DNA of 64,000 bases from Paramacrobiotus metropolitanus (lineage: Eukaryota > Tardigrada > Eutardigrada > Parachela > Macrobiotidae): NCBI RefSeq assembly GCF_019649055.1, contig NW_026570244.1, positions 1,178,001 to 1,242,000 of the forward strand, written 5' to 3'. The position numbers and the translations under genes are program-made. The notes under the pieces are model-generated. The model was not told where the DNA came from, searched no databases, and saw nothing but the letters and a program-made list of their open reading frames with translations. Of the stretch, positions 23,134-35,475 are shown piece by piece. Every line of letters starts with the position of its first letter. Within the stretch, counting starts at the first letter, position 1.

Positions 23134-26100
23134 TCACAGTCGAAAAGCCTCGCTGACGGCCAACAAGGCCATCGTGCTCAGCTGGCCAATGTCCAGCTGC
23201 CTCAGGTCAACAGTGTCCCAGTGCAGTGGTGTCCCGTCCGATTGAAATCCACTGAATCTGTATTAAATCATAAACGATTAGGTCAATGTCACGGCGTGAG
23301 CGCCATGCAAAGATGTGACGGTATCGCAGCTTTTTTTACCGCCATATACAGTATATACTGCAGCACTTACACGGACAACATCTGGCGAATGCGCTGCCAT
23401 TCGTCGGGATAACTGAGCTTCTCCAGCCAACGTGCGTGAATGGCCCGCACTTTCCGGTACACATCGGCGCCGGCGGCCGGGAACGCGGCGTCGATGGCGC
23501 GCATGAACCGGCTCATGACGGCCTCCCAACCGTCGACGCAGGGCAGCATGAACCGGTGAAGCGTGATCTCTGTGGTATTCATAGTAAATAAAGTTCCCTG
23601 CCCGCCCATCATCAAGTCGTTGGCTGGGATAATCAGATGCTTCTCCGCCGCGGGGATCGGGACTGGATCTTCTTCATCGTACAGCACATGTCCAAGATAG
23701 GATTACAAAACAGACCGGATAACTGGCAGTTGTGCAGGATCAAGCTCTGACAGTGACCTTTGAAGGGCGCAATGCGGCGCATGATGCCGTGTTTCAACAA
23801 CGAACTCGTGTCACTGTACTCGTACAACGAACCAGAAAAAGGAAAACGGCCATTTCCAATGACCACAGGGGCAGGTGGATGTTGGTAACGCCCAGCCAAG
23901 CTGGGATGAAGAAAGTGTGCTCCTTGCGGTTAAGGTCCGTTATGGTGAGGCTCTTGGTTGCGGAATTGACTGCACGATGCAGCAACAGTGCCGTGTTGTA
24001 ACAATTGTCGAGTAGACAATTCGTGGAGACACAACCTGTGAAGCTGATTATGACATGCTCGTCGAGTGTCCCAGGAGCGCTGGATATCGCATGCCACAAC
24101 CAGCAAACGCTAAATAAATTACACGGGCTTTAACATCGAAAACCGCAAACAAAGAAACGGGACATTACCAATAAAAATCCATATTTACGTCTGCATGGTC
24201 AGAGCAGAGCAGAGCAGTGGTCAGAGTCAACGCCGGACTCTGACCACTAAATCTACTAATCTGATTACTTACTTAAAACTGTAAAAGTCATTTTACAATT
24301 GTTAGTGTAAAAACGGTCCTCTTACTTACGTGCTTTTATGTGCAAAATTTAAGGAGGTCGGTATATGTATAATGAGACTTTTGGTATACCAGATTGCATT
24401 TAAACTTTTGGAAATTTTCTTACAGCTATAACTCCCAACCGGATGTTGCGCGCCCAAACAGTTTTAATGCCTCGGTACAGACAAAATCACCTGGCTCCAA
24501 AACGTCATAAAACAACGCAAAGGGGGTTTGCGAGTGCGCGAAAGTGGAAGTTTTCGTGTATGTAAACGGATTTCTTACCATGTACCAGGTGACTTAGCCG
24601 TTAAGCAAAGCTTACAGTATTTTACTGGAGGCTTGGGCGGTGATTTTAGGGGTAAGGAAACTGTAGGACACGGTGGGTACCAAGTTACCAACGGCAACAA
24701 CTAACTACGTAATTTACCGTTTGATCCGCATTCGAGCTTGCAGGTGCAGATTAGCCAATATTTCCATCAGAATGCTATGCGACATACTGCAGATGCTGGT
24801 TTTCGGACTAATACTCTCAGATTCTATAATAAAACCATCGTTTAGTACAGACTAAACCGATTCTGAGCGAGGTTATCAAAAAATATTCTGTAAAATCATG
24901 CACCATGAGTCCATGACTGACCAGTGAGTAATACTTGCAGTAGCTAGTAGCTACCATTAGTACCATACCATGAGCGCTGCTAAAGCGTCTCCACTTTTCC
25001 ATAGCATCTATTAGTCTATTGTATTACTATTATTAATTGTGTGATAATAATGTACCATTATGATTGTAATAATACTTTAAGATAATATCACAGTATTAAT
25101 AAGTGTCAATTGCGTTTGATACTTGTCTTGGTACGGTCGTTTACAATACTCGTATACAACTCCACAAACCGATTTTGTTCCGGCTTTTTTCTTTACCAGA
25201 TTAAACAGGATGTGCCCTTTACAAAGTACTTGAAATCTTTAAAAGATCTTGAGCCGTTTTCTTGCAGTTGCGTCGTGAAGATCAGTGACGAAAGCACTTT
25301 AGTCACGCCACGTGAGCCACTGCACTACACAAATAGAACTGCAGTCAATGCGCCACACATGTGCGACTGCGCTTTGCAGTTCAGACTTCATTTTTTCTTC
25401 ACAATTCATTTTTTCCTTCTGTTCTTCAGATCTAATTTCTGTTAAAATGAATTCGCTTTTGTTTATATGTCCATGTGCTAACTTCGTCACGGCGATGACG
25501 CAGCCGCACATGGGTCGCGGTGACTGCAATTCTATTCGTGTAGTGCAGTGGGTCACCTGGCGTGGCTAAAGTGCTTTCGTCACTGATCTTTACGACGCCA
25601 CTGCGAGAAAACGGCTCAAGATTTTTGACAAATTTCAAGTACTCTGTAAAGGGTACATTCGGTTTAGTCGGGTAAAGAAAAAAACCGGAAGAAAATCGGT
25701 TTGTGGAGTTTTCTATTTTAGGTGGTCCACTTACACCGTTGTTAAACGACCGTACGAGTAGTACTAGAAGCGTACGATTGCAAGCTTTACCGCAAAAAGT
25801 TGCACCTGCATCATTAATATTTCCACAAAATTCCCCGTTGTCGGGGCAGTTCGGGTATCTTAAAGGTTGTCCATGATGCCGGCTATTGAAGTGTTCATCC
25901 AAGATTGCATGCAAAGCAAGTCTAGTTCTTTCGTGCTCGATGATCGTGTCCGTACTGTGCGTTATGACAAGGAAAGTACACGACTCCCATCCAACGCTCA
26001 GGTGAAAGCGGCAACCGTCCGACAGCGCAGTTGCCGGATTGCAACGATCGTCTTGGTAGCTTACGCGAAAGTGTGATGAGGCGGTATACATCGGCGGCTT

Positions 26101-26942
26101 CCTCAAGAACCCGGCCCGTTTTCAAAACAGGGATAATGAATTTCCTATACGTCAAAAGGTTGCTCTTCTCTTGAAAGGGCATTTCATCGGAAGGCAGGTG
26201 TTCCACTATTTGACAGCGGTCCACCACTTCAATAAAGGCCGAAGAGGTCACGCCGGAAGTCTGCCATCTGACGTAGCACAAGCGACACACTGTAAAAACC
26301 CCTTTCAATCACCTTGCCTTAACACGATCCAGATTAAACTTTTACTTATAGAACTCACGTTTAACACACTCCAGCAAAGTGGCAGGACGAAACCGAAATG
26401 GCCCGTCCATCTCGTCGCGTAGCGCTACCCATACCGGCTTATTCCTCCACTCGGTCAGTGACTTGTTGTCGAAAAGGAGCGGCAAAGGGTGTACGAAGCG
26501 GGAGAGTATCCAGCACGCGGGCTTTTTCCTGGAATCAAATTCCACGAACGCAAAACTCTCGTCCACTGTCAGATCCTGCAACAAAGGTCACGACTACACA
26601 CTTAATCTCGGACCCGCCGAAGGGGTGGTGGAGTTCGCACGGGAATCACCCACTCGGCCACTCCCATCCCGGAGACTGCTCATTTCACATGTCATCCTTA
26701 CACCCAACGCAGGACGCAACACCACAATGACAAAACGTACGCAAGCCCAATACGCACTGGTTTATTCTCCACTCTGGCGTTCTTTCTTGGTACATAGAAC
26801 ACACTGACCTGTATAAAACCTAGCCACCAAACGCCGTCCAGGCTGCGCACTGCCACCGTATTCTGATGGCCGAACCTGTTGACCCCGTGCAGCACGCGTC
26901 GAAATGCAGGCAGACTGGCCTGGCCCGGCTTTCCATGCTGGT
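23134..26942 (-). pseudogene. F-box-like family gene, six exons, frameshifted (locus A)
   Basis: Exons, 5' to 3': 26942-26809, 26575-26359, 26289-25806, 24833-24718, 24109-23371, 23257-23134. Exon 1 (NRFGHQNTVAVRSLDGVWW) and exon 2 (FDSRKKPACW...PVWVALRDEMDGP, 217 bases) match loci B and C. Exon 3 holds VVDRCQIVEHLPSDEM and LSDGCRFHLSVG. Exon 4 is the F-box-like segment SILMEILANLHLQARMRIKR, entered by G|AA exactly as in locus C. Exon 5 opens VCWLWHAI and ends PDEWQRIRQMLSV. Exon 6 reads DLRQLDIGQLSTMALLAVSE. Defects: a 5-base shift just after the expected ATG at 26936; a 1-base loss in exon 3 after DVYRLIT (near 26065); and two frame changes in exon 5 near 23850 and 23690. A foldback element sits in intron 3. 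The splice sites are all preserved, so decay looks recent. Confidence 0.75.
25131..25755. mobile_element. Foldback (long inverted repeat) element
   Basis: Two arms of about 245 bases, roughly 25131-25375 and 25755-25505 (reverse complement), share long blocks such as GATCAGTGACGAAAGCACTTTAG, CTCCACAAACCGATTTT and GAGCCGTTTTC, separated by a ~130-base centre. Divergence between arms is about 10-15 percent with a few indels. It lies in intron 3 of the locus-A pseudogene. Apparent ORFs across it are by-products of the symmetry. Confidence 0.8.
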
Positions 26943-27047
26943 CTACAGCAAAATAACACACACTCACCACATACATAGTCATTCAACTTGTGATAGCTTC
27001 AGCGACGCTTCGGAGCAAGTGTGTTCATTTGACAGAAACAGAATATA

Positions 27048-27954
27048 CAAAGGACGCTCCAAAAGTAAGTTTCCCTATTTTGAATCTCCCGGCTCGAACG
27101 CTTTTAGTTCTTATAAACCATATTTTTAGAAACGTCCTTCATTAACGAACCGAAATAAAATATAACTCTACCTAACTACAATCAAATGGAGAAGAACTGC
27201 CGAGAAAGCCGTTCAAGGTTTTCGGCACTTTGCCACGGGTTTTACCCCGACAGTTTTTGTTATTTTTCTCAGTCTTCCTGCTCAATTTTCGGAAAGCACC
27301 AAATATCATTAGATTACTAATTCTTTTCTGTCCTAATTTCAAGTACGAAACAAAATAACTTCTTTGCAATGCTTTTCCAGAAAAGTAAAAACTCTCGGTG
27401 ACTAGGTGGAAAAACCACAGAGCTGCTCAAGGTGCCAGACGGTAAAAAATCGAAAATTTCTTGTAAAACATTATTGTTGTCGGTACAACTTGAAGTTATT
27501 TGTGTCCAAGAGGCGCATGACTGCGCATGAAATTTCCTTTTTATTGATGCCAAGAACTTTTGGATTCATATCAGCAAGAAGGCTGAAAAGGGAGATTCCG
27601 GCGTCGTGGAGAAGAAAAATGTTTGCTCTCCTCCGTAAATTTTTCAAACCATTCTGATATTGCAGTAATGTTAAGAACAGTATTTGTAGCTGCTACTTTA
27701 AATTTGCTGTCGAAATTATAACAGGGACGGAAGTGGTAATAAAAGAACGAGCTTCGAAAAAACTCGTGGAAATTAATGTATAAGTGGTATTGATATTCTG
27801 TTTTTCGTTTTCCCAGTTCTTCATTGAATCTTTTGATTCTTATTTCTCTAATTAATTTACATAACTGTTTATACAACAAAAAATATATCACATGTCTATT
27901 GCTTCAAATGGCAGGGAGGCAAAATAGGGAAACTTACTTTTGGAGCGTCCTTTG
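27048..27954. mobile_element. Non-autonomous mariner-like element with perfect 35-bp TIRs
   Basis: The left end begins CAAAGGACGCTCCAAAAGTA; its 35 bases are exactly mirrored at the right end (27920-27954). TA dinucleotides flank both sides (27046-27047, 27955-27956), as expected for Tc1/mariner insertions. The 907-bp interior is AT-rich and carries no recognisable DDE transposase, so it must rely on a transposase from elsewhere. The identical ends argue for recent mobilisation. Confidence 0.85.
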
Positions 27955-27956
27955 TA

Positions 27957-29846
27957 TATATATAACAACCTTTATTGAGTTCCGTTTGCTGTTATGCGGC
28001 AAAAAAACCCTATTACAAATTAGGGGAAAAAGCACGCATAACCTATTCTTTTTTGAAAAGTTTTGTAAACAAAACTTGTGCAACGGAAACTGCAATAAGG
28101 TAAAAGACCGCTTGCTCTCCTCTACTTTACACATGAATCTTTTTTTTGGTATTTTCTATAAGAATGTATATATGACAGGGATTATAGATGTTAAGAATAA
28201 GGAAAGGACGATCACAAATACAAAATATGCAGGATGTATGGCAAGCTACAATGCAATACACACCAACCGCATAAAAAAATGAACATAATTACTAAACTAA
28301 ACATGTACAGATAAACTCATGCAGTCGCTTGGCAAAGGGCAGGCACTCACGAGGTTCTGCTATCTACAACAGTAAAGAGGTGGCGGTGCGTATATTATTT
28401 TGATGGCAAAGATGCTTTAGAACGTTTTCAGTGCCGTAATTAACCATGAACACTGAGTACGAGTACGTACTACGTAGTACGTGTTGGAAGATTGTCAATT
28501 TGTCAGAGTGCATTTAATAATACCCTCTGCCCAGTGGTTACTCGAAAGTCAAGAGGTAATTATGGAGCACTAGACCTCACACTTATTATGCCATTATTTC
28601 CGGACAGCGGTGCAGCTTCGAATTCGGGAGGTAAACGAATTTTGGACCACTGTCGAGTAAGTAACAGTCGAACATATTTCGTATTACTGTATGTACGAGT
28701 CTGAATAATAATTTGTTATAAAACACAAGCCTTTAACATGCTGATGCCATAAAATTAAGTACAGGACTCATATTATTACACTTAGAACACAAGCCTAACA
28801 CGGAATATTCATACGGATGTAGAGTATGAAAATCGTACATTATTTGCATTAGTTGTATCAGTACAATGTACAATTTTCGGTTTGAAGTGTAAAAATCTTC
28901 TTAATGCATCGGGTGGAAAAAGACAATCGGCATTCTTATACTGGTCTTTGATCACAATGGTCAGCAACAAACTTTAAAAAGATACGATTTGGTAACACCT
29001 TACACATGACTATGAGGATCGGTCGGGCTTCTACAAGTACTTATCTGCGAGAGTGGCCAGGTCCATTTCACCAATTTGACAAAAATATGCGCCAAAAGGC
29101 AAACATTACAAATACCTAGGACAGCGTCTGTGCGCGGACAGGCTGCGGGACTATTTGCGGAGTCCGTATGAAACGTGCGAAGGCTTATCCAAAGGACGGC
29201 GGGAAGGCGATCGAGAGTAGAGATCGGCAATTAAAAAAAGGGGACCGTTGCAGTGTATTGAGTCCTCGAGTCAGTGAGCTGGTTCTCTTATTGTCCGATC
29301 AACTGAACATCCCGATTAGCCTTATCGGGAAAATAACAAGAAGAAAAAATTGTCAAGGACGCTTCCCATACAACTTGCAGGTTTAGCGGGAATGTCTTTT
29401 TACTGCGAGAACTGAAAATAATGCGGATTTTCTTCTTTGAGTGCTGATGTAGATACCCCAGTTCACACTGACCCCACCGGGCGGTTGCCACTGCTCCAAG
29501 CGCGGCAAGTCCCTGAATTTCCTTCTTTTGTTTTTCCGCGGTTATTCTGATTACGGAGTAAAATATTCCTTTTTCATCAGGGTCAGCTTTTCTATTCTTA
29601 TGCGCAAGGGTTTAAGTGGTCAAAACAGGTTCGGTGGAGCGTCTGTTTAAGGAGTATCTTGCAATGATGCTTTGATAAAGGTGTGTTTTATTATTATTTT
29701 CCAATTAAAAAATTAATAATATTCGGCACAATTTCTTGCGCGGTGCATGCGCAGGCTGCAGATAATAAATGTTATTAACTGTATAAAACAGGCGCAGATT
29801 TTTAACCCGGAATGATCGCCAGGCGTCCAGTAAAGCGGAAGGAGAA
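27957..29846. other. AT-rich intergenic DNA
   Basis: No exon with family similarity. A small inverted word cluster (GAGTACGTACTACGTAGTACGTG) sits near 28458. The right end lies downstream of the CUB-like gene and should hold its 3' untranslated region. Confidence 0.4.
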
Positions 29847-30976
29847 TCAGTTTGCTGGCAGGCCGGTGAGGTTGGGCGGGAAGAAGCTGGGCACGTCGTA
29901 ATCCAGCGCGGCGTGGGCGCTGGCGTTGTCGGCGTTGCTGGCGTCCTCCCACAGGAAGATGAGGCCCAGGCCCTTGGTGACGCCCAAAGGGAAGGCGCTG
30001 GGGCACAGCTCCACCACCACGGACGCTCCCGGCGCCGTGAAGCTGACCTCGGCGTCGGGCGGGCCGCTGCCGGCTTCCGCCCCGCGATACAACAGTACTG
30101 CAACAACAGTAGAACACATTGTTATGCGTTTGCGCACTGGACGGGAAAGCGTCGCTACCGCTGCTGGTCGGTGGCGCCGTCGTCGGCGAGAGATCGCGAG
30201 TGGTCAGTGGGGCGTCCGCCGTCTGCGTGGCGGCGCTGTCATGGGGAGGGGAGCAGACGCGACTAGCGCCGATCACGGCGGGATCGGCCACCAGCAAGAA
30301 GTCCATGGGCCGCAGCACCAGGTAGGGAAAGGTCACGCGCACCTGCAACGGTAGTGTCCGAACGGACAGCGGTGACGGCGGTGCCGGGTGATGGATACTG
30401 TATGACGAAGCACGGTACCTGGCCGGTGGGAGAGGGGAGCCGGATGGTCCAGCGGCATTTCAGGCCGAAGACGTAGGGCCGCTGCGGGAAGTCGGCCGGG
30501 TAGGTCAGGTTGCCCCAGGCCGAGCGCAGGGTACTGCCGCAACGGGGACTCAGGACGGTGGCGCCTGCGATCCGCAGATTATATGTTTAGTTAAGTAAGG
30601 TACCAGTACATGTACACAGGCGACTCATGCCTATCCTAGAGCTCATTGCTCAGCACCTGCATATATATCTGTATATATGGCGTGACCTTTGACGTACTAT
30701 GTAAAAAAACTGTCGGGGAGAGCCGCTGTTGAGTATACGCGTACTGGTCATCAACGAAGATAGCGGTCATGTATACAGATGAAAAAAAATCGGTAGAGAC
30801 TAGAGAGGGCATTTAGTTATCTTACTGCTTTGCAAGGACACAACGGAGACGGCGCCGATGAGCAGCTGCAGCAGCAGGCCCGGCACCGGCACACTGGACA
30901 CGAATAACCGCCACCGGCATGCGCTCACTCCCCGCAACACGACTGGCCGGTACAGGACGGCACAGCGCCGGCTCAT
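29847..30976 (-). CDS. Small secreted/membrane-anchored CUB-like protein
   Basis: Four exons: 30976-30826, 30564-30419, 30342-30159, 30097-29847, in phase for about 243 residues. Exon 1 starts at ATG 30976 and ends with a hydrophobic stretch (VPGLLLQLLIGAVSVV) that fits a signal peptide or anchor. Exon 2 reads CGSTLRSAWGNLTYPADFP then KCRWTIRLPSPTG. Exon 3 begins VRVTFPYLVLRPMDFLLVAD. Exon 4 ends PLGVTKGLGLIFLWED. This order (Cys-Gly, a G-x-L/I-x-Y/S-P turn, C-x-W-x-I, hydrophobic-F, late G-hydrophobic-x-hydrophobic) is the CUB pattern. It is divergent, with a Ser/Thr/Pro-rich insert in the middle. Intron 3 is only ~61 bases by my reading, with alternatives. An extracellular binding role is likely; the partner is unknown. 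Confidence 0.6.
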
Positions 30977-32218
30977 AACACTACACGCCACGAGTGATGG
31001 ATTGATGCCAGGCCAGCGAATGTGGAATATCAATCAGCGGATTACGAATATTAGCTATCCGTCCAAATGATCCAGTGCGTCGGAAGTGTGCAGCTAGTGT
31101 GCCAGCAGTCGTCAGCAGTACTGGCCCATCGTGGGCAGCTTGCGCGACTAGCTGGATGCCCCGGAATACACCGCTGTATTATGCAGCAACCGGAGTAAAC
31201 AATCAACAAGCTGCTGGCAAGTGTCCGCGCGCTGCTGCAGTTCTCAGCTCGGTGTCGCGTCGTTGCCGGTGCAGTCGGCGGAAAGCACGATACCAACCAT
31301 CCTGGTCACTGCCAAGTGACAACGCAGTGCCGAATCACCACCGCCAACATACTGTACAAAATACAAGGTGCAATGCAAATATCTGTATATGCCGGCAGAC
31401 AGTATAATGTTAAATGTAATACGGTCTACCTACGTCTTACGAGCAGCAATAATCGCATAGAAGCATGAGTAAGAATGTCAATTTGTACAAAATGTACAAT
31501 ATACTGTGCAATGCTCATAATCGATGTACTGTGTACTTGAACGTGGCCCGATCGAGCGAGCCGTTAAATAAGGCGCAACGTAATGTCCGTCCGCGTTCGT
31601 GACCTCGCTTTCCGCCGGCTCATATAGTATGCAGTGCATACGTAACTGCCAAGTTATAATTATTGCGACTGCTAGCCGACGTGCACCTTGAACCTGCTGA
31701 TAACGCCAGCCGGTCCAGCAGAACACGGCCGCTGAGTGTGACATATCTGTTAAATCGTTGTTTTTGTCGTAGCACGAAACCTCACAGTCCGACTGCGGCG
31801 TCACACCGGCCGCGTACAGCCGTCGTGCGCTATGGATATTCTATTCGCGATATGGTCAGTTGCACCGGCTGCCGGGCTGCAGCGTTAACGCTACGCCCAC
31901 TGCACGTCCATCAGCCGAGTATCTGTAGACGTACAATATATATAAACACCGCACGATTGCCATGAATTTATTCAGCTCCGCTTAGCGTTCTGCCGCAATT
32001 CGTAAACATCCAAAAAAAGCCGAAAATTATTATTATTGCTGCATCCCGATCACCATCATACTCGCACACTGACATAAACGCTAAAAAACATCAACAAAAC
32101 TGCCGGGAAAAAAAATTGCAAAAATGCATCGAAGCCGACAGTTGAATCGGCGACACACGTATGCAGATACCGCAGGGAAAGACGTGAGTGAAAGCACGCA
32201 TCTGAGGCTCCTACTGTC
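30977..32218. other. Intergenic, nothing recognised
   Basis: Intermediate GC, many CAG/GCTG words, no coherent exon. It contains the presumed promoter of the CUB-like gene and the 3' flank of the COPG-BORA chimera. Confidence 0.4.
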
Positions 32219-35200
32219 CTACACCATCCCGAAGCCCATGGATTCGTCCAGATTGGCCAGGAGCGAACCCGGCTGCTCCGGTTCAACGAGGAAATTAAAC
32301 GAGGGCGCGCGGAGAGGCGCCGGCGCGGCGCTCGTCTCCTTTTCGCGCTCCGGCGGGCCGGGGTCGTCGGGGAAGAGGCGGCGCCGGATGGTGGCCGTCG
32401 AGAAGGAGCGGCTGGGGTGGAGATGCCCGAGGGGACGCAGCGCCCCCCGCGCCAACTGGTAGTCGGCGAAGTGGCGGCTAAAGTCCATGCGCGCCGGGAT
32501 GGACACCTCCGTCTGCACGGCGGCGTCGCGCTGCTGGCGGGCGGAGGGCGGCGGCCGTTCGAGGGTGTAGGAGGGCATGCGCACCACGCCCAACATCAGC
32601 GCCTCCGCCTCGCTGTCCGAGTCTTCCTCGTCGCTCGACGGCGCGGGCCGGCGCTTGCTGTCCGGCGTCGGCGTCATCGGGTGCACCGCGTCGTCGTTGA
32701 AAAATCTGCAACAAGAAAGAAACAATTTTCATAGAAAAAAATCATGTCAACAATTTTAAAAAAGTCATTCACAGCGACTTCATAATTCCATCACTGCGGA
32801 GTAATAAATTTACCGGCGAATGTGGTCCTGCGCGTCCTCCTCGTCCGACTCGGACACCACGTGCTTGAGCAGTTCGGTGCGCAGGACGTCCTGGTGCGGA
32901 ATGTCCACCGGCTGCAGCGCCGCCATGTGGTCGATGGACCAGGCGAAGCCGGCGTCCTCGTTGGAGCGGGCGCGCTGCTCCTGGTCGAGGAAGTCGGCCC
33001 ACTTGCTGGCCATGGCCTGCGACAGGTCCAGCGGCTCGAAGGGGTTGTCGTGCTTCAGCGGCGTGCGCGGCGACAGGCCGCTCTCCTTCTTCAGCTCCGC
33101 CCGCAGCGCCAGCAGGTACGGCTCGGTGCGGTAGCGGCGCAGGCGGGTGCGGCGCATGACGCCCGAGGAGCTGCTGCTGGCCAGCGGCTGACTGCGCGGC
33201 ATCTGGTTGGAGGACAAGGAGCGCAGCGGACTGCAGCAGCGGGAGGAAGAGGGCTGCGCGTGGCTGCAGCCGGCGGGGCTGTTCTCGTTGCAGGCGGACG
33301 GGAGGTGGGTCAGGGCGCGATGGGCGGTGTGGCGGAGGACGGGGCGGTCGGAGGCGCGGAAGAGGTGGAGGACGGAGAGCGCCGGCGTCAGATCGCGGCC
33401 GCTGGCGTGCCGCAGGTTGACCAGCGCGTGCGCCGCCTCGTTGACCACCATCTCCGACTTGTGACGGAGGCAGGACTCCAGGAAGTCGAAATTACTCGAG
33501 TTGATCTGGCCCAGCCCGGCCTCTTCCTGGAGATGACAAATATGCAACATTGGAATGACCAGCCAGTCGTCTATTTAAATTAGGAAGCGTCGTGACTGAC
33601 CTGGATGGTTTTGGCGACGACCTTGACGAGGAAGCAGACGGCCAGCGGGGACTTCAAGTAGCGGCCGGCGGTGAACTTGGCCAGCAATTTGTTGACGGCC
33701 AGTCTATCCCCCTTGCGGATGTTGTAGAGCAGAGCAAGGGCGTGGTACTGCACCATGGGGTTGTCGCTGTTCGTCGCCTCCTGCACCTCGTTCGCCCAGC
33801 GCTTCACCACCTCCGCGCTCTGCCCGCCGCGCTGTTTAAACACAAACAACACAGCTGCGTTACCATCGCTGTTTCTTCCGCAAAATACAGACTCTAGACA
33901 GCGACGACGCCTGGACGATAACCGATCAAGTAATAGTAAATAAACGCATAAGAATCTCTAAGAAACGGTAAATTCGTAATATGTAAATCAATAACTTCTG
34001 ATCAAATCAATATCAATAAATTAAGAGTAAATCAATGTGTCAACCAATAAATCAATATCCAACCACACGCTAAATATCTGTAAGATATGGACTGATCAAC
34101 CGCCCACAGCGCTATAAATTAATCTCTCTCTCAATAAAAAATATCTACATCAGCATTTCAATTAATGCAAAGTGGTGAAAAGCAAAACGGACGAATCGCC
34201 GATTAAGCGGTACCGGTCCGGTCCATCAAATACATATAAATGGGTTAAAAATTAATAACAAAATGGTTGAAAATGATATTTGCGGTAGGCAGATGCCGTA
34301 GTTAATTTACCTGGCAGAAGTGGAGCGAAGCGAGCAAGGCGGCGCTGGCGACGTGGGGGCTCTTGTCGACGATGGCCTGCTTCATGTAGCGCTCGACGGA
34401 CTGCAGCATGGACTGGTCGACGATCATGCACAGCGCGCGGATGGCCGCGGCGCGGTACGCCTCCTCCTTGCCCGTCATGTCCTTCATCAGACTACTGGTC
34501 ACGATGATCACGTCCTCCGCCACCTAATCAATCGATCGATTAATTATTTCCGCAATGGAAATTAATCAGAATTACGCTTAATGCAAACTAGTGACACTCT
34601 AATAGTGCAGCTGATGATTTGACAGTAAAATCAATACCATAAAATACAAGCGACAGCGCCAGCTGAGAGTAAAATCCATGAAAAAAATCAAAACTAAATA
34701 ATAATGGCGACCAAAAATTCCAGAAATGCGAATAAAAAACTTCAAGCATAAAATCCTAAAATTAAGAATTCAGCTAGAAACAATACCATACATGAAAATG
34801 GGGAAGGGTGTTCTATTATGAAGACAAACAAGTTGGTAAGCAATCACCAACAGCCAGCTAGCGTTAGCACTAGCAGCGTGCACAGCGAGTATTCGGCTGC
34901 ACGAACAACTCAACCAAGTACTTCCATCTTGAATATTACAGCAAAAACAGCCATCTCCCAAGGTTTTAGAATTTACCTACGGATTTAACCAGCTCAAAAC
35001 CACGACATACCTTGCAGAGTTCCTTGATGCAGAGGAAGACGAGTCTTCGCAAAGGAACATCGCTGGACTGGAAGAGTTTGGTGATGGCGAAGAAGAAGTT
35101 GGTGGCCTCGCGCGTGCTGAGCGTCTCGCCCTGGTTGAGCATGTACAGGATCTTGGTCAGCACCAGACTGCACTTGCGCACGTTCACCGGCGTCTCGTTG

Positions 35201-35475
35201 AAGATGCGCGCCTCCTGCAGCACCGTGCTGCGCTCCACCGTCAGCAGACTGCGCAGTTCAAACGGGTTCTCCCCAGTCAAACGGCAGTTTTTCCCGTTCT
35301 CCGTCAAATCACAGTGTGATGGCGCCCACGCCATTGGCATACCGCCGTTCGCATTCATCGCAACGAAAGGCTTAAACAAAAACCAGGAGAACAATCTTCT
35401 ACAACCGATAACGCCGTCGCCATGCGATCGCTGGTAACGATGATACAAGTCAAAATGCAGATTTACACTGGCCAT
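32219..35475 (-). CDS. In-frame chimera: coatomer-gamma N-terminal half fused to BORA
   Basis: Five exons: 35475-35011, 34523-34311, 33831-33601, 33526-32814, 32705-32219, exactly 703 codons (702 aa). Exons 1-3 and the start of exon 4 repeat COPG exons 1-4 with the same boundaries and almost identical protein (e.g. [12 protein letters not shown] against [12 protein letters not shown]). A novel N-terminus replaces the COPG start; [22 protein letters not shown] joins the shared part. COPG similarity fades after [15 protein letters not shown] and ends near SACN (about residue 383). The rest matches protein aurora borealis, the Plk1/Aurora-A cofactor in mitotic entry: [60 protein letters not shown]. 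An ATG at 33202 could start a normal-length BORA alone. So either a fusion protein, or BORA with a COPG-derived leader, is possible. Introns are homologous to COPG but diverged, while exons are conserved. Confidence 0.8.

Noticed and set aside
25432-26106. Long minus-strand frame running from the F-box-like exon 3 into VKISDESTL-type sequence
   Set aside because: The second half is the arm of the foldback element; the exon ends at the donor near 25806.
27571-27891. Possible transposase remnant inside the 907-bp TIR element
   Set aside because: Looked for a DDE/D triad and helix-turn-helix motifs and found none I could defend.
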